A stretch of 64,000 nt of DNA, taken from NCBI GenBank assembly GCA_022702545.1, contig JAHRBC010000004.1, positions 2,728,001 to 2,792,000 on the forward strand, in the 5' to 3' direction. The notes under the pieces were generated by a model. The model did no database searches, had not been told where the DNA came from, and saw only the letters and a program-made list of their open reading frames with translations. This DNA is from Phycomyces nitens (Eukaryota > Mucoromycota > Mucoromycetes > Mucorales > Phycomycetaceae). This document shows, piece after piece, positions 23,210 through 39,168 of this stretch. How positions within the stretch are numbered: position 1 is the stretch's first letter; each line of letters begins with the position of its first letter. The position numbers were made by a program, and so were the translations under genes.

Positions 23210-24418
23210 ATGCCACAAGAAGAAGAAGTCGCAAAGATCTTTGCATGTCCCCAGTGCCCCAAAAGTAAAATACAAAAAAAAAAACTGGCTGATCCAATAT
23301 ACACAACCCTCTTCTTTTTATTAACTGTTTGTCCATAGTCTTTGCCACCCGATCCAATCTGTATGTAGCACACCGCATCCCATGAGAAATCCTAACACTT
23401 CTCTATAGAAAGCGTCACATGGAGAATCCAAATATCCACAACATCCCCTACATCCGCAGCCGTGATCAAAAGCGATGGAAGGGCCATGCAAAAAAGGTCG
23501 TCTCCAAAGAAGAGACAACGGAGAGGTAAAGGTCACCAAATGATAATAATAATAATGTGGTCCCTGCATCACAAACTCAGCTACAAAATTTATATTAGGA
23601 TGCGCAAATGGCGTGCTGAAAACCGAGAAAAGAATCGACAAAACGATCTTCGTTGTCGAGTCTATCGTCTTGCACGTCAAAAGTTTGGCGAGCATGACAG
23701 TCCAGAGAAGCAGAGCTTTGTCAGAGACGAAATTACTCGACGCCTTGGACGACGCATGCTAATTGAACAAAAAGAATCGCGCCAAACAGACGACGAATTC
23801 TGGTCAGAGGTACTCCCACGCACCCACCACCACCACCATCACCAAAACCACCACCAAAACCACCACCACCAACATCAAAACCAGCACCACCAACACCAAC
23901 ACCACCACAGTCGCCACCAATGCCACTCTCCCTCGTGTGACCTTATTGAAGACGACACAGAAGAAATTGCAGAAGGTGGGTTTGTACGGCGCCACCTTGT
24001 CGAGCTGCCATTCTACAGTGCCCCTCAGCAGACGATTGAACTGCCTTCGATTGCAGACATGCGCCAACCATTGCCCTTCCACTTTAGCCGTCCCTGGCCC
24101 TCCGAGACCTCCCCTTCCGCCTATTCCTCAACCTCTTCTCTCTCGTCCTCACCAACCTTACCACATCTCTCGCCATCTCTACGCAGCCAGCGACGGACGA
24201 GCAGTAGCAGTGTCAGCAGTGTCAGTAGTCTTGTCGGAGAATCACTCGAGCTCCTCGTCCTGCCCCCTATTCATGCCTCTTACGGGTCCACCACCACTGA
24301 AGCCAAAGACACCATAAAATATGTCGAGCAGACAAAAATACTCGACGAATTCGTAGGTGTCGTTCTTCATTACGCCGATACAAACCAACGCCAACAGACC
24401 GAACCATCTGCCATCTAA
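23210..24418 (+). CDS. C2H2 zinc-finger protein with DUF3020 domain
   Basis: Four exons: 23210-23264, 23339-23360, 23409-23525, 23599-24418; 337 aa. The second exon is a 22-nt microexon. The N-terminus forms one C2H2 finger: C13, C16, H29 and H36 (CPQC-KIFATRSNLKRH), with six residues between the histidines, longer than the usual three to five. A region at about 66-115 (MRKWRAENREKNRQNDLRCRV, EHDSPEKQ, DEITRR) matches my memory of the fungal DUF3020 family. Then come a long His/Gln tract (about 23823-23930), an acidic block and Ser-rich low complexity. Probably a nuclear, DNA- or RNA-binding regulator; no target is known. All junctions are GT-AG and in phase. Confidence 0.8.
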
Positions 24419-24751
24419 TCATACTACATACCAAAAACTCAATCACAAAACTCAAAGTCCTCAAAGGTTCCCTCTCTCTAGCATCTAGAACATACTTTTT
24501 CGCTCTTTCTTTCTCTTTATCTCCATCCATGAAAGCTAGTCTAGCAGATGAAGCCTAATCTTAATTTATGACAATAAAATAACAACCAAAAAAACAAACC
24601 AAAAAAAAAAGTGACGCAAGTCTCCACTGATTATTTTCCTTAAACTTGCATCACTGCGGCAATTCAAATGACGTAGGCCTCATTGTCCGAAAGACAAGAA
24701 AGACGAGCAAATAAAGTACAGATTTCATTGCTTTCCTTTTTCCTTTACACA
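24419..24751. other. Short spacer between the DUF3020 gene and UBP6
   Basis: 333 bases with no coding frame. The distal half, C/T-rich before the ATG at 24752, is the likely UBP6 promoter and leader. The motif TGACGCAAG and a related TGACGTAGG occur near 24612 and 24669, resembling CRE/ATF-type sites. Confidence 0.4.
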
Positions 24752-27092
24752 ATGCCAATCATCAACGTAAACGTCAAGTGGACCGGAAAGAAGTTTGAGA
24801 ATATCGAACTTGGTAACCAAACGATCCTCTTGAAAATCTAATAAATCTTGTCTGGACGCGTTTTAATCCAACTTTACTTTCAAAGACACCGATGAAAGCC
24901 CTGAGCTGTTCAAGAGTCAGATATACTCCCAAACCGGAGTACCTCCCGAGAGACAAAAGATCATGGTCAAGGGTGGCATGCTCAAGGTACAGACATCAAT
25001 TCGGTCGATTTTCTCGCCAAAAAAAAGAAAAGAAAACTAGGTACCTGAATATAATCTAATCTTTTCTTCTTGCAGGACACAACCGATCTCAACTCGCTTG
25101 GCCTTAAGAATGTAAGGCACATATACACTACCTCTCTTACTTTGATGATTTAAATGTTCTGACCCTAATATGCATCGTCGCAGGGCCATACCTTTATGAT
25201 GATGGGAACGGCCGGTGAATTGGCAAAGGCCCCGGCAAAGCCAACCCAATTCTTGGAAGACATGACAGATGCTCAAGTTGCCGAGGCTGTAAGAATCTAC
25301 AATCAAAAAATAAAAAACAAGTTTGGATCCGTGGTATTCAATAAACCCATGTGTTTTGTATTGTCTAGTTGGAAATTCCTGCTGGTCTCCAGAACTTGGG
25401 TAATACATGTTACATGGTAAGTTAATCTTTTTGTGTATATCCCAATGCACGACAAGTCGTCAGGGCCAAGCAAAAAAACCAATGACTATATATCTATGGA
25501 TAGAATGCCACACTTCAATGTCTTCGTGTGATTCCCGAATTGCAGACATCGTTAAACAAGTAAGCATTGTACTATTGGAAAATAAACACGTTCAGCACCG
25601 ACTCACCAACCTTCAAGGTACCAAGGTGGCATGGGTGGTGTAGACAACAGAGGCAACCTGACTGCTAGTCTGAGAGATTTGTTCGGTAATCTTAAAAACG
25701 CAACAGACGGATTCCCTCCTTTGGTATTTTGGCAGGCAAGTGCAATGGTTTGGGTAGAATAGGGTGAAAAATGGTTTTTAAACTGGTTTGATTGTTTTCA
25801 ATAGATGCTCTGTCAGGCATTTCCCCAATTCTCTCAAACAGGACCTGGTGGTGCACCAATGCAGCAGGATGCTGAAGAGTGCTGGAGTGAGATGGTTTCC
25901 ATTCTCAAGGCCAAATTGCCTGCTGATCAGGAGACTGGTCGTAATTTTATTGAACAGAGAATGACTGGTGAAATGCGCACAGAGTGAGTAGTGTATATCC
26001 ATAAAAAAAACCAAGCCTGACGTGTCTTTAGGCTCCGTTGTCCCGAGGCACCTGAGGAGAACACTGTTTCAACCGAGCAATTTACAAAACTGAGCTGTCA
26101 TATTTCTATCAGTAAGACAAGAGAAAGGGTTGGCATGGTTACGTATGGGCATTTATATCGTTTAATTTTATGAATAGCAACCAATTACATGGTCAATGGA
26201 ATTTTGGAAGTGAGTATATATATATATATATATATTTGGAATCGAGTGCTGGTCATCTAACTCGCAAAAATCACAGAGCCTTAAAGAAGAGATTGAAAAG
26301 ACATCGCCTACACTGAACCGTACTGCCAAATACGAGCGCGTGTCGCGTGTGAGTCGTCTGCCCCAGTATCTTCCAATTCAATTCATCCGATTCTTCTGGA
26401 AACCTTCTGAGCGTGTACGCGCAAAGATTCTTCGCAAAGTCAAATATCCTCTCGAGTTTGATGCTTCTGAGCTCTGCACACCAGAACTCCAAGGAAAGTT
26501 TAGCAAGGCCAAGCTGAAACTCAAGGATTTAGAGGAGAAGAGTGTGGCCAAGAAGAGAGATGAGAAGAGACGGAAGATTGATGTTGAAGTATCGGGCGGT
26601 GCAGAAAGCTCAGCGGCCGCTACAGAAAAGGCAACTGAAGAGAAGATTGACTGGGCCGAATATATTGATCCCGAATTGTTAAAGGATGTTGGATGCAATC
26701 CTACAGGACAGTATGAGCTATGTGCAGTTCTGACACACATAGGACGCTCTGCTGATTCTGGTAAATTAAATACAAGAAAACAAAACTTGACTTGACACTC
26801 TACATACATAGGACATTATATGGCCTGGGTAAAGAAAGGCGAAGGTAAGGAAAAAGAAGCTTCCGAAAGAGCACCCTGTGACACTATGTTATTGTAGATG
26901 AATGGTTCAAGTTTGATGATGAAAAGGTGTCCATGGTGCGTGATGCCGATATTCAGAAGCTTGATGGTGGAGGTAAATTGAATGATAACAATTGATTCCA
27001 CTCATGTAAACTGATGATTGTTTGTATGTGTTTTATTAGGAGACTGGCACACTGCCTATATCGTGCTTTATCGTGCCAAGCAGCTGGAGTAG
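24752..27092 (+). CDS. UBP6: Proteasome-associated deubiquitinase Ubp6/USP14
   Basis: Fourteen exons: 24752-24812, 24886-24986, 25076-25111, 25184-25288, 25369-25416, 25504-25559, 25618-25735, 25805-25983, 26032-26111, 26178-26209, 26277-26760, 26812-26844, 26898-26972, 27040-27092; 486 aa, close to human USP14. It trims ubiquitin chains on substrates at the 19S proteasome. An N-terminal ubiquitin-like domain (INVNVKWTGKKF ... GVPPERQKIMVKGGML) is followed by the USP domain with Cys box LQNLGNTCYMN (catalytic Cys115), QQDAEECW, and the His box SADSGHYMAWVKK (His435) plus WFKFDDEKV. The intron after exon 7 has a GC donor (25736-25737, CAG/GCAAGT); it is needed to join VFWQ to MLCQAFPQF, which matches the family. 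A charged insert (about 385-410) sits within the USP fold. All other introns are GT-AG. Confidence 0.96.
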
Positions 27093-28930
27093 TAGACAAT
27101 TGGACAGGGCTATAAACATAGAAAACCCAGGGTGTTGTTGATAACAGGATATCCAGCAAAAAGATAATAATGATATATATTTTCATCAAGATGGACAATT
27201 AGTTTAGCACATTCCATTTTGAGGTGTAATCGATTCATTTTTCAACAAAACCCAAATGTCAATTACAGGCAAATGGAGGCTTTATTTTGCTTTCAATACC
27301 AACTGAATGTGTAAGCTTAATTGGACTTCAAATGTTCCTAGAAGAATGTGAATTAACCATTGGAATTGTTTTAATCAAATTACCAAGAGTTATTTGCTTC
27401 AGATTACCTTTTTTAAATAGACTTTATTAGAAGAATTCCAAAATAATAATAATAAAATAATAAAGATAATAAAAACAAAAGAAAAAAAAAGCAATGCACA
27501 CTCTTTTAAAAAGACTACTTGAACTCGCATGAAAATCTTGTTTTGAAAATATAAGGGGTGCAAGACTGAATTTACAGATTATTGTTATTCTCAGATCTCA
27601 CCAATGGTAAAAATCAAATATTCTCTGGCCTCTTTGTGATAATCATAGAAATAAAGGCAGATCAATCGAGTGGTTTGTGGATAGACTTGCTTTATTTGTT
27701 GGTGTCCTGCCTCTACTGTATCTGCGCTTCTTACTGCGCCTTGAAATATATATATATACATGTAGAAAAATAGTGGTGGGAATCTCTTGTACCTTAAACC
27801 CTTCATTCCCCCCCTTGTCCTCTATCTCTTTGTTTTCTCTACTGTTTCACTCCTATAGTCTGCATGTACATTACATTACAAAAGCCTCTATAATGATAGG
27901 GCATATTTTTGTATGTGCAATGTTACTCATTCAAAAAGCATCGGCTTTGTCTTTTGTACATTGGAATACCAATCGATAGCATGCATCCCGTTCTTTCTCA
28001 TTATGCTACATTGACAAAAATCCGTCTATCTGGACTGCACTTTCTCCTTAAAGAAGAATATGAAGAAATATTCTATCCCTTGACACATCTTTACTCCTGT
28101 GGATAAAAAGGTAATCAGCCAATTCCTTTGATCATTCTCATTTTTTACAATAAATAAATAAATTGAAAATGCTAGGATATATGATGGCTATAGACCAAGA
28201 TCTGTGCACTTTACCTTATGCAGGATATAACAATACTAATGGTACTATGATTAATAATGATAATAATAATTATACTGATAATTTATAATTATAACAAAAC
28301 AAAAACAAAACAAAAAAACCTTGAAGATTCGCCCCTTCCCTAAACCATTGGACTTGCTCTATTGCTTATTAATATACTGTTGCCAAATGTTGAATCTTGG
28401 TACCCTTTCTGTACAGTGCTGTACTGCAAGTCCCATGCATTGAAATAGAACAATATACTGCAGAATCACCTTGCCCTCTCAAATAAACAAGTATATCTTA
28501 CAGTAAGCATGTCAGTTGATGCCTAACGTCGTACCATGATAGCATTCTATATTTCGCCCTACCATTGTTTCTTGTTTATATTTGCTCCTCCTTGTCAATT
28601 ACTGCCTCGACCATCGGCCAAGACCATTTTGGCGCATCGTAATATTAACGATTGAAAATAAACATGAACATGAACAGCCAATTGAGCCATTATGGCCAGC
28701 TACAAATTCCATCAAACAGCGATCCTTCTACGTTTGGACAATGGCCTTGATGCCATTTGAATCCCAGTCGCGGCGTTATGTTTTCTTGTGGCAAATTGCC
28801 CTTATTCAACCAATATTTCCACTTTTTCTCTTCCCTTGCAACAAAAGAAAAGGAAAGCAAAAGGAAAAGGAAAACAGACCTCATCTCTACTTAATCTATC
28901 CCATTCCAATCTTTACTCCTAAATACCACC
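27093..28930. other. Intergenic DNA between UBP6 and the AP-2 alpha gene
   Basis: About 1.8 kb, AT-rich, with TAA/AAT runs near 27445-27470 and 28255-28290. Plus-strand open frames at 27677-27979 and 28582-28974 show no domain content. The final 100 bases are C/T-rich and precede the adaptin start. Confidence 0.45.
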
Positions 28931-31900
28931 ATGCGAGGCTTATTAGTATTTATATCCGACATTCGCAACTGTAAGTGTCATTACTAAACAATGACAACTC
29001 GCCATCTACCCGGGCAAATATCACACGATCTCACCAATCTACTCTCCTAAAGGTCGGGTACGCGAATTAGAAGAAAAGCGAATCAATAAAGAGATGGCCA
29101 ACATTCGATCTAAATTCAAAGGTGAGAACAATACATGTTCCTGAAAGCAAGGCTCATTCTTGGTCCCAATGACACTAAAGGTTGTACATTATAGATGGCA
29201 GCTTGAATGGTTACCAAAAAAAGAAATATGTGTGCAAGCTTCTTTACATGTACATTCTCGGCTGGGATATTGACTTTGGTCATCTCGAGGCAGTCAATCT
29301 GATCTCTAGTACGGTTTATAGCGAAAAGCAAATTGTAAGTGGCATTCTTTTTTTTTTAAAGCGTATTCTTCAATTGAGGTCTATTGACCAAGATGTCTAA
29401 TTTGGTTTCAATTGTCTCAATTGTCTCGGGTACTTAGGGTTATTTAGCTGTCACTCTCTTGTTCCATGAGAACAGTGACCTGGTGCGTTTGGTAGTCAAT
29501 TCGACAAAGAAGGATCTGGATGACATGAACGAAATCAACAATTGCCTTGCCTTGCATGCTATTGCAAACATTGGTGGTCGTGAAATGGCCGAGTCCTTGG
29601 CTACTGATGTTCATCGCTTACTAATCTCACCGTAAGATTAAATATATGGTCTATTCTAGCAATGTGTTTACTCAATTTCCTTGTGGTGGTTATAGGACAT
29701 CAAAGAGCTTTGTCAAGAAAAAGGCTGCTCTTACCCTGTTGCGCTTGTTCCGCAAGCATCCAGACGTAATTCCTGTTACAGACTGGGCAGATAGGATCAT
29801 TGGATTGATGGACGAATACGATTTGGTAAAGTAAAATGTTTATGGATGACAATCTAATACATTAAATGCGTAGGGTGTTGCACTTTCCGTAACCACCCTG
29901 GTCCTCACCTTGGCCCAGAGCTTTCCTGTGGAGTATGGCGGGTGCTATGAAAAGGCAGTAAACCGAATGAAAAGAGTAAGAAAGCGGGTTATAATATGCA
30001 CAAAATGCTTAAATACGGTTTCTGTAGACATTGGTGGATCGTGATTACAGTCTAGACTACATTTATTACAAGGTACCCACGCCTTGGCTTCAAGTCAAGT
30101 GTCTTCGTCTCTTGCAGTACTATCCTCCACCTGGTAAGCCCAGAACAGAGTGTGTTTTTATTTAAAAAAAAGAAATATTTTTCTTATATTCTGTTTGCAG
30201 AGGATCCCAAGCTGAGAGAAGACATTAGTGAGCTTTTGCAAATCATCATCACCAATTCCCAAGATGCCCCCAAGAATGTCCAGCATAGCAATGCCCAAAA
30301 CGCGGTCTTGTTTGAGGCCATTAATGTTGCCATTCACTTGGATAGCAATTCTACAATCTGTGCCCAGGCTGCTGCTCTTCTTGGTCGCTTCATTTCTAGC
30401 AAAGAGACCAATGTTCGTTACCTCGGTTTGGAGACCATGGCACATTTGGCTGCCTGTGTCGACTCGCTTGAACCGATCAAGCGCCATCAAGACACGATTC
30501 TCATGTCCTTGCGTGACAAGGATATCAGTGTCCGTCGACGTGGTTTGGATCTCCTCTACTCCATGTGTGACACCTCCAATGCAAAGATCATCGTGTCCGA
30601 GCTTCTGCGCTACCTCCAGGTGGCCGACTATGCAATGCGTGAAGAAATGGTGCTAAAGATTGCCATTCTGGCAGAAAAGTTTGCTACAGCCTACTCGTGG
30701 TACGTAGACATCATACTGCAGCTCATATCCACCGCAGGCGAGCAGGTTGGAGAAGAGGTCTGGTTCCGTGTGGTCCAGATTGTGACAAATAATGATGAGT
30801 TGCAAGAGTATGCTGCCAAGACTGTCCTCAACTATCTCGGGTCTCCCCAGTACAACGAAACCATGGTCAAGGTTGGCGGCTATATTCTTGGAGAATTTGG
30901 CCATTTGATTGCCAACTATCCTGGCTGTAGTCCCATTGAGCAGTTCAATGCCGTCCATTCCAAATTCAACCTTTGCTCACTCCAAACCCGCGCCCTGTTA
31001 CTTACCACCTACGTCAAATTCATCAACCTGTTCCCGGAGATCAAGGGACAGGTCCTTTCTGTGTTTAACCAGTACCGCTATGTGCTTGACTCTGAACTGC
31101 AGCAACGTGCTTGCGAATATCTTGCAATATCTACCATGCCAACAGATGACATGCTCCAAACCGTATGCGAAGAGATGCCACCTTTCCCTGAACGTGAATC
31201 GACGCTTGTGTTGAAACTGAACCAGAAGCATGGCGACACTGAAGACAAACGTGTGTGGGTTATTGGTGGCAAGGAAGCCAACATGGAGAGGCAGGAGGGT
31301 CTCAAGAGAATTGCGTCTATGCGCATGAGTTCGGTCGACTCGGCTGGTGGAGGAAGCCCTACGATTGTGAATAGCTCCTTAACCTCGATTCCACTTGCCA
31401 TCACCTCGTCAACGACATTCAGTGCAGAACCCGATCTCTTACAGCTTGGTGACATGACTCTTAATGATCCCCCACCATTAAGCCAAGAACTAGTCCACCA
31501 ACAAAGGGCTCCTTCTATTCCAGTTATTCCCCTTCACCTACCCTTGGCTCAGGGATACGAGCTTGGTTTCAATAGACTGCAGTGTTTTAAAGAAGGTGTG
31601 CTTTATGAAGATGCCCAGATTCAATTCTCGATAAAGACCGAGTACCATGGATCCCACGGCCGACTTGGACTATATATCAACAACAAGACACCGTTCCCAA
31701 TGGCCAATGTCTATCTTCAGATACCACCTCATGAACAGCTCAATATTCAAGCGTCTCAACAGCCAGAAGATGGGTCTAATACAATTGGACCTCAATCACA
31801 AATCCAGCGCCTTATCCAGGTCGAGTGTACTGATGTCTACAGCAGTGCACCCGATCTATTCTGTACATACACCCTCAATGGACCACCTGAATTTATTCAT

Positions 31901-32339
31901 CTCAAGCTCCCAGTGGTTCTAACCAAATTCCAGGAACCCATTGAGACTATGGACGGCGCCAATTTCTTCAAGAGATGGGGACAGCTGGGTGGACCTCCTA
32001 GAGAGAGCCAGACTATCTTCAAGAGCGAAGGAACCATACAACTTCCACTTGCAGATGCTATCTTGCGTGGCTATCGATTTGGTCTACTACAGGGTGTAGA
32101 CCCTAACCCAAATAACTTTGTGGGTGCAGGTGTAGTTGATGCTGGAAAGGCTGGAGGAAAAGTGGGTGTGCTTTTACGGCTGGAACCAAACTTGGAGCAG
32201 AATGTAAGTTGAGATTGTGTGTATAACTGAAAGCTGATAATTTCTATAGATGTACCGTCTAACTATCCGATCTCCAAATGAGCTTGTATCAGATCATGTC
32301 CGTGCTTTACTTGAACGTACACTGATGTACGGTGCTTAA
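28931..32339 (+). CDS. AP-2 clathrin adaptor complex, alpha subunit
   Basis: Nine exons: 28931-28970, 29053-29121, 29195-29334, 29438-29631, 29696-29825, 29874-29975, 30028-30133, 30201-32203, 32250-32339; 957 aa. Alpha adaptin is the large subunit of AP-2, which links clathrin, PIP2 and cargo at the plasma membrane. It begins [14 protein letters not shown] as in all alpha adaptins, then [42 protein letters not shown], and [27 protein letters not shown]. The alpha-solenoid trunk ends near residue 640, followed by a Ser/Pro linker and the ear domain ([20 protein letters not shown] ... [14 protein letters not shown]). The first exon is 40 nt. All introns are GT-AG. The gene has its own promoter and no tight neighbour. 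Confidence 0.96.
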
Positions 32340-33676
32340 GCACTAGGCCAAGCTAAAATACGCATGGAAAAGAATAACAAAGATTTCAACTATACATCCT
32401 CACCCTCCTCACCCTCCTCCTCCTCCCCTCTTCCACTTGTCTTATTTCTGTATCCATTTCCTCATCTCTCTTCATCGTATGTTCAATACAAATTATTACC
32501 TATAAAACTACACTTTAAAAATCGATACATTTACCTGTTCTTATTGAAATACTACTCTTTAACGATAGATAGCTGGAAAACTATTGTACAGATTTTTAAT
32601 ATACAATACATCAATTCGTCTGCTTATGCTTGAACAATATGGTTCTGTACAACTGTTCCGAGAACTCTCTATTATTTCTTAATCCAACCATATAAAAGTC
32701 ATCAAATGATTGCACAAAGACCCTTATTTTTCTCACCATAAAAATACCAAAAAAAAAGATTATTATTATAAACTTATGGTTTGGTCAAACAACCAAAATT
32801 CACATAGACCCACATGCCTTTCTTTTGGATTTTTGAATTCTAGCTCATTTTTTAGGATATTAAACTGTAATTTCAAATCTATTTCCATGGGGACAAGAAG
32901 CACTTTTTTTTTCTGTCGCTGTAAATAGATCATTTACGATTTGGATACATGGAATTCTATCTAGATAATCGTGCCTTTCCCAACTCTGATAAGAACAAAA
33001 GAAAGAAAGAAAAGAGAGTTTCGATAATGGGCTTCCCACGGCTTCTTTCCCAAAAATACTATGATTTTATTTACATAAGCTTGGTAATGTATGGTCATTG
33101 TACACTCTGGATAAAAATGTGCCGTATACACTATAGGGTCCACAATGACAAAATCCGCAATTTCTCCAAAGGTCCGTTGACCCGGACATTATCAACTTTG
33201 GAAAATACAAAGTGCTTGAGTTGAACTTTGTGACATAAACCATAATATTCACACAGGCACCCAAGCACACTCATTTTCGTCCAACTTTATCTGTAAAAAA
33301 AAATACTCTAGAGAAAAACCTGGATTTCTAGTCTAAATCAATAGGAAATACAACTTCACACGCAGAGAGTCTAGACTTTTACTAGTTATCCAGCTTATAA
33401 ACTGTCAGTGCTTAAAAAGCCTAATAATCATCAGAGCACAGATTTGTATGACAAAGGTGAATTCGATTCTTGAGAGGATATTTTGACACCTGCCAGCCCA
33501 TTTATCCATCCTTTCTGTTAAAAATATTCTAAAACAGAATAGACATCAGCTAGATTACGTCTATTATAAATTTTAATGAGTGGAAGAATATGATATATAA
33601 AGAAAAAGAAAAAGGGGATTCATTGGAGTTTCCTGTTGTGATTTATAGGCAAAATGAAGAGATACTTTGGTTTATT
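32340..33676. other. Convergent 3' intergenic region
   Basis: About 1.3 kb between the 3' ends of the AP-2 alpha and PAK genes. AT-rich; the first part is a CCT/TCC-rich stretch (32398-32440). Small open frames are not supported. Confidence 0.45.
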
Positions 33677-36430
<2,754 letters not shown>

Positions 36431-37607
36431 GATGAATGATAAAGATCAACAAGGTTGATTTGTAAGGAATAAATAGAGATCTGGGGGGTATATATAGATA
36501 TGTGCTGTCTAAATATATAATATAGTGTTTTCACAAGAGTAGACCAAAGGGCACTTTAGGCTGTGGTGCTTGTTTTTGTATCGGATGCTTGTTTGGATGA
36601 GATGGCAGGATGCAGTGTGGAATGAAAGTAGATGAGACGGAGATGAAAAGAAGGAGAGCAATTATTAAAATAAAATATATAAAATATATAAAATAATATA
36701 TATATATATTATATATTATATATTCGACAGCCTCCTCTCTTTTCTCCCTCTCTTCTTTTTGCTGTATAGAGAGAAAGAGGGCCTGTATATCTGGCTCTCT
36801 AGACCTTTTCTAGTTGCCTATTATTTGTACTTGCTACATTTTGAATCAAAACCCCTTTCTTTTCTTTTTTTATTCTATATTTTACCAACCGCCCCTTACT
36901 GCACGTGTAACACTCTTGCTAATGAAGCCTTCTCCGATAATCATCCTACACACGCCATTGCCCCCCGTTAAAGATCAAGAAATAAGCTAAATAATATAGA
37001 ATTACAATTTTTAATATTCCAAAGCCTCTATTGAAAACCATGTAAAAAGTAATTGGGTTAGTCTAGTGAATATTCGCACAACTTTGATTATTCCAATTAC
37101 TATAGAAATAGCATTGATTCATTATCCAGCCATGTCAGGCACTCTTATTTTAGCAAGACACAGTCTAGGAATCAAATTGGCTCATAATCTGCATTGTGAT
37201 TCTCAATGATCTACAGCACTAGAACCAATTCTGCAATAGTTACCCAGTCAGTATCAAGGCCATCTTTATGTTTTTAGAAAAATGCCCAAAGAATGTTTAA
37301 ATTTCAGACAAAATCACATATAATTCTGTAATTCTCCAAAAAATATTATTATTTTTATTATTATTATTACCATGATTTCTCTGAATTTCAATTAATCCTC
37401 CCAAGCTCATAAATTCACCAAACCTCTTTATCAACTTGTCGAATAAATTCTAGCCACAGTGTATGAACAAAGTCTCCATGTCTCTCGCCAGCCTTTTCCT
37501 TTAGAATATATTAATGATGCTTCCAACCTGAATTATGAATAGTCTATACACATCTTTTTCTATATTTATATACTATATATAAATATCTGTACTATCAACT
37601 GTTCACA
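36431..37607. promoter_or_regulatory. Divergent promoter region, PAK and NCBP3-like genes
   Basis: About 1.2 kb between two divergent start codons, so it should hold both promoters. It contains TA-rich tracts (36670-36725) followed by a C/T-rich tract (36728-36760), and an ATT run at 37348-37370. A TATAAATA-like element lies about 30 bases before the NCBP3-like ATG. No ORF is supported. Confidence 0.5.
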
Positions 37608-38631
37608 ATGACTGACACGATTGAAACAATGGATATTGGTACGATCACTCAAAAAAAAAGAAAAAAGAAAAAGCCTTGTCAATAACTCATCCAAACTATT
37701 TCTAGATTCCTTTGTGGAGGAAGATCTTTTGGGTCCAGAACTGGATGTTCCAGCTCAAGAAGATCCCACTCCAAAAAGTGATTTAGAAAACGATCTGAGC
37801 ACTCTTGATACATCGCGCCAAGAGGCAATCTTTCTCCAGGGATTGGATGAGATGAGCACCAAAGATATCTGGGAATATTGTTCTGGATTACCTCTTGCAA
37901 AGATTGAATGGATTGATGATTCACATTGTAAGTAATAATGACGTCCTTGTGAATCGTAATCATCATAATAATTCCAAAAAAAAAGAAATGTGTTTTTTAA
38001 TAATAATAATAATAATAATATTGATGATAATCGTATAGGTAATCTTGTATTCTCCTCGGAAGAAGAAGCAATCGATGCAGCCCATTCTCTGGTCAGCTTC
38101 CCTCTTGCTGAAGACGAGACTTTGTCAACAACACGATTGAGAAAAGCAAAGACCTACACGCGCTCAAAAGATGGAGTGAATTTCGAAAATCTCCAGATCA
38201 GATGTGCTACAATGGATGACATGAAGGTCCAAGGTGCAAGCAATTACAGCCGATACTATCTATTACACGGCACTGAATCACGAAGACCATCAAGTAGACG
38301 GCCAGCCCAGGTTCAGAAAACCGACGAGGATGGCAATCCACTTCCCATCACTAGCCGGTTGGGTGAAAGAAGAGAAGATCGAAGCCACAAAGAGAGACCA
38401 GAGCGATCAGTACGACGCACAGAGAAAGACGTTTTTAGTCGCCTTGGGGGTCGGATTTTGTCGAGTTCTGGAGAGAGAGAGGATCGCTATCCAGCATGGC
38501 AAAGGAAACAGAGATCATCCCATAGACGGAGATCGATGTCTCCTGTACGATCTGCAGATCCATTGACACCAGAAAGGAGGTTTGAGGACCTGCCTGATAG
38601 TCTACGGGATAGACTTGGAAAAAAGACGTAG
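37608..38631 (+). CDS. NCBP3-like nuclear cap-binding protein
   Basis: Three exons: 37608-37638, 37706-37927, 38039-38631; 281 aa. NCBP3 binds the mRNA cap and partners with CBP80 (NCBP1) and export factors. The hallmark segments are the RRM-like region with R-EAIFLQGLDEMSTKDIWEYC and the IEWIDDSHCNLVF block, equivalent to the human WLDD cap-binding motif, then LQIRCATMDDMKVQGASNYSRYYLLHG, which matches the conserved second block of the family. The C-terminus is basic and rich in Arg and Ser (SRLGERREDRS, SSHRRRSMSP), as in RNA-binding proteins. Shorter than human NCBP3, which has a longer tail. Intron 2 carries an AAT repeat. Introns are GT-AG. Confidence 0.85.
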
Positions 38632-39168
38632 AGCTTGTGGAATCCTCTTTTTTTTTAATTATTTTTAATTATTACTACTACTTTTCATTAAATCTTGTGC
38701 AAAATCAAAAGTTTTAAAGAAGTGAATGAGTAAAGAGGTATATTATATATTTTTCGCAATTAAACTATGAATCATAGATGATGAACATTCAATTCTTGTT
38801 TGAAAGTGGAAAAGTTCTGTCGTCGACAAATATGGCAGACATGAAGCAATAGATTCTATTGTTGATAAGGAGCCATTTTGCCTTGAAACAATGAACTCTC
38901 ATACACAGTATTTAGCTAAACTGCCTCTGGAGAGAGAGAGAGATCAAGACTAGAAGCAGCAGATAGTTCACTGGAAAGGTGAGATTGGGGTAAATGGTCA
39001 AAAGCATAGAAGGAGAAAAAGGTAAAGATTGGATCTGGGGAGGGTGTGAGGACGTTAGAATCATGGATGAAAGGTAGGATCTGAGTCATTAGATGGGAAG
39101 ACTAGGAATGATTGTTCGGTTTAAAGGAGCAGAATGATCCAAAGGAACTACAAGGATGTTTGATTTAT

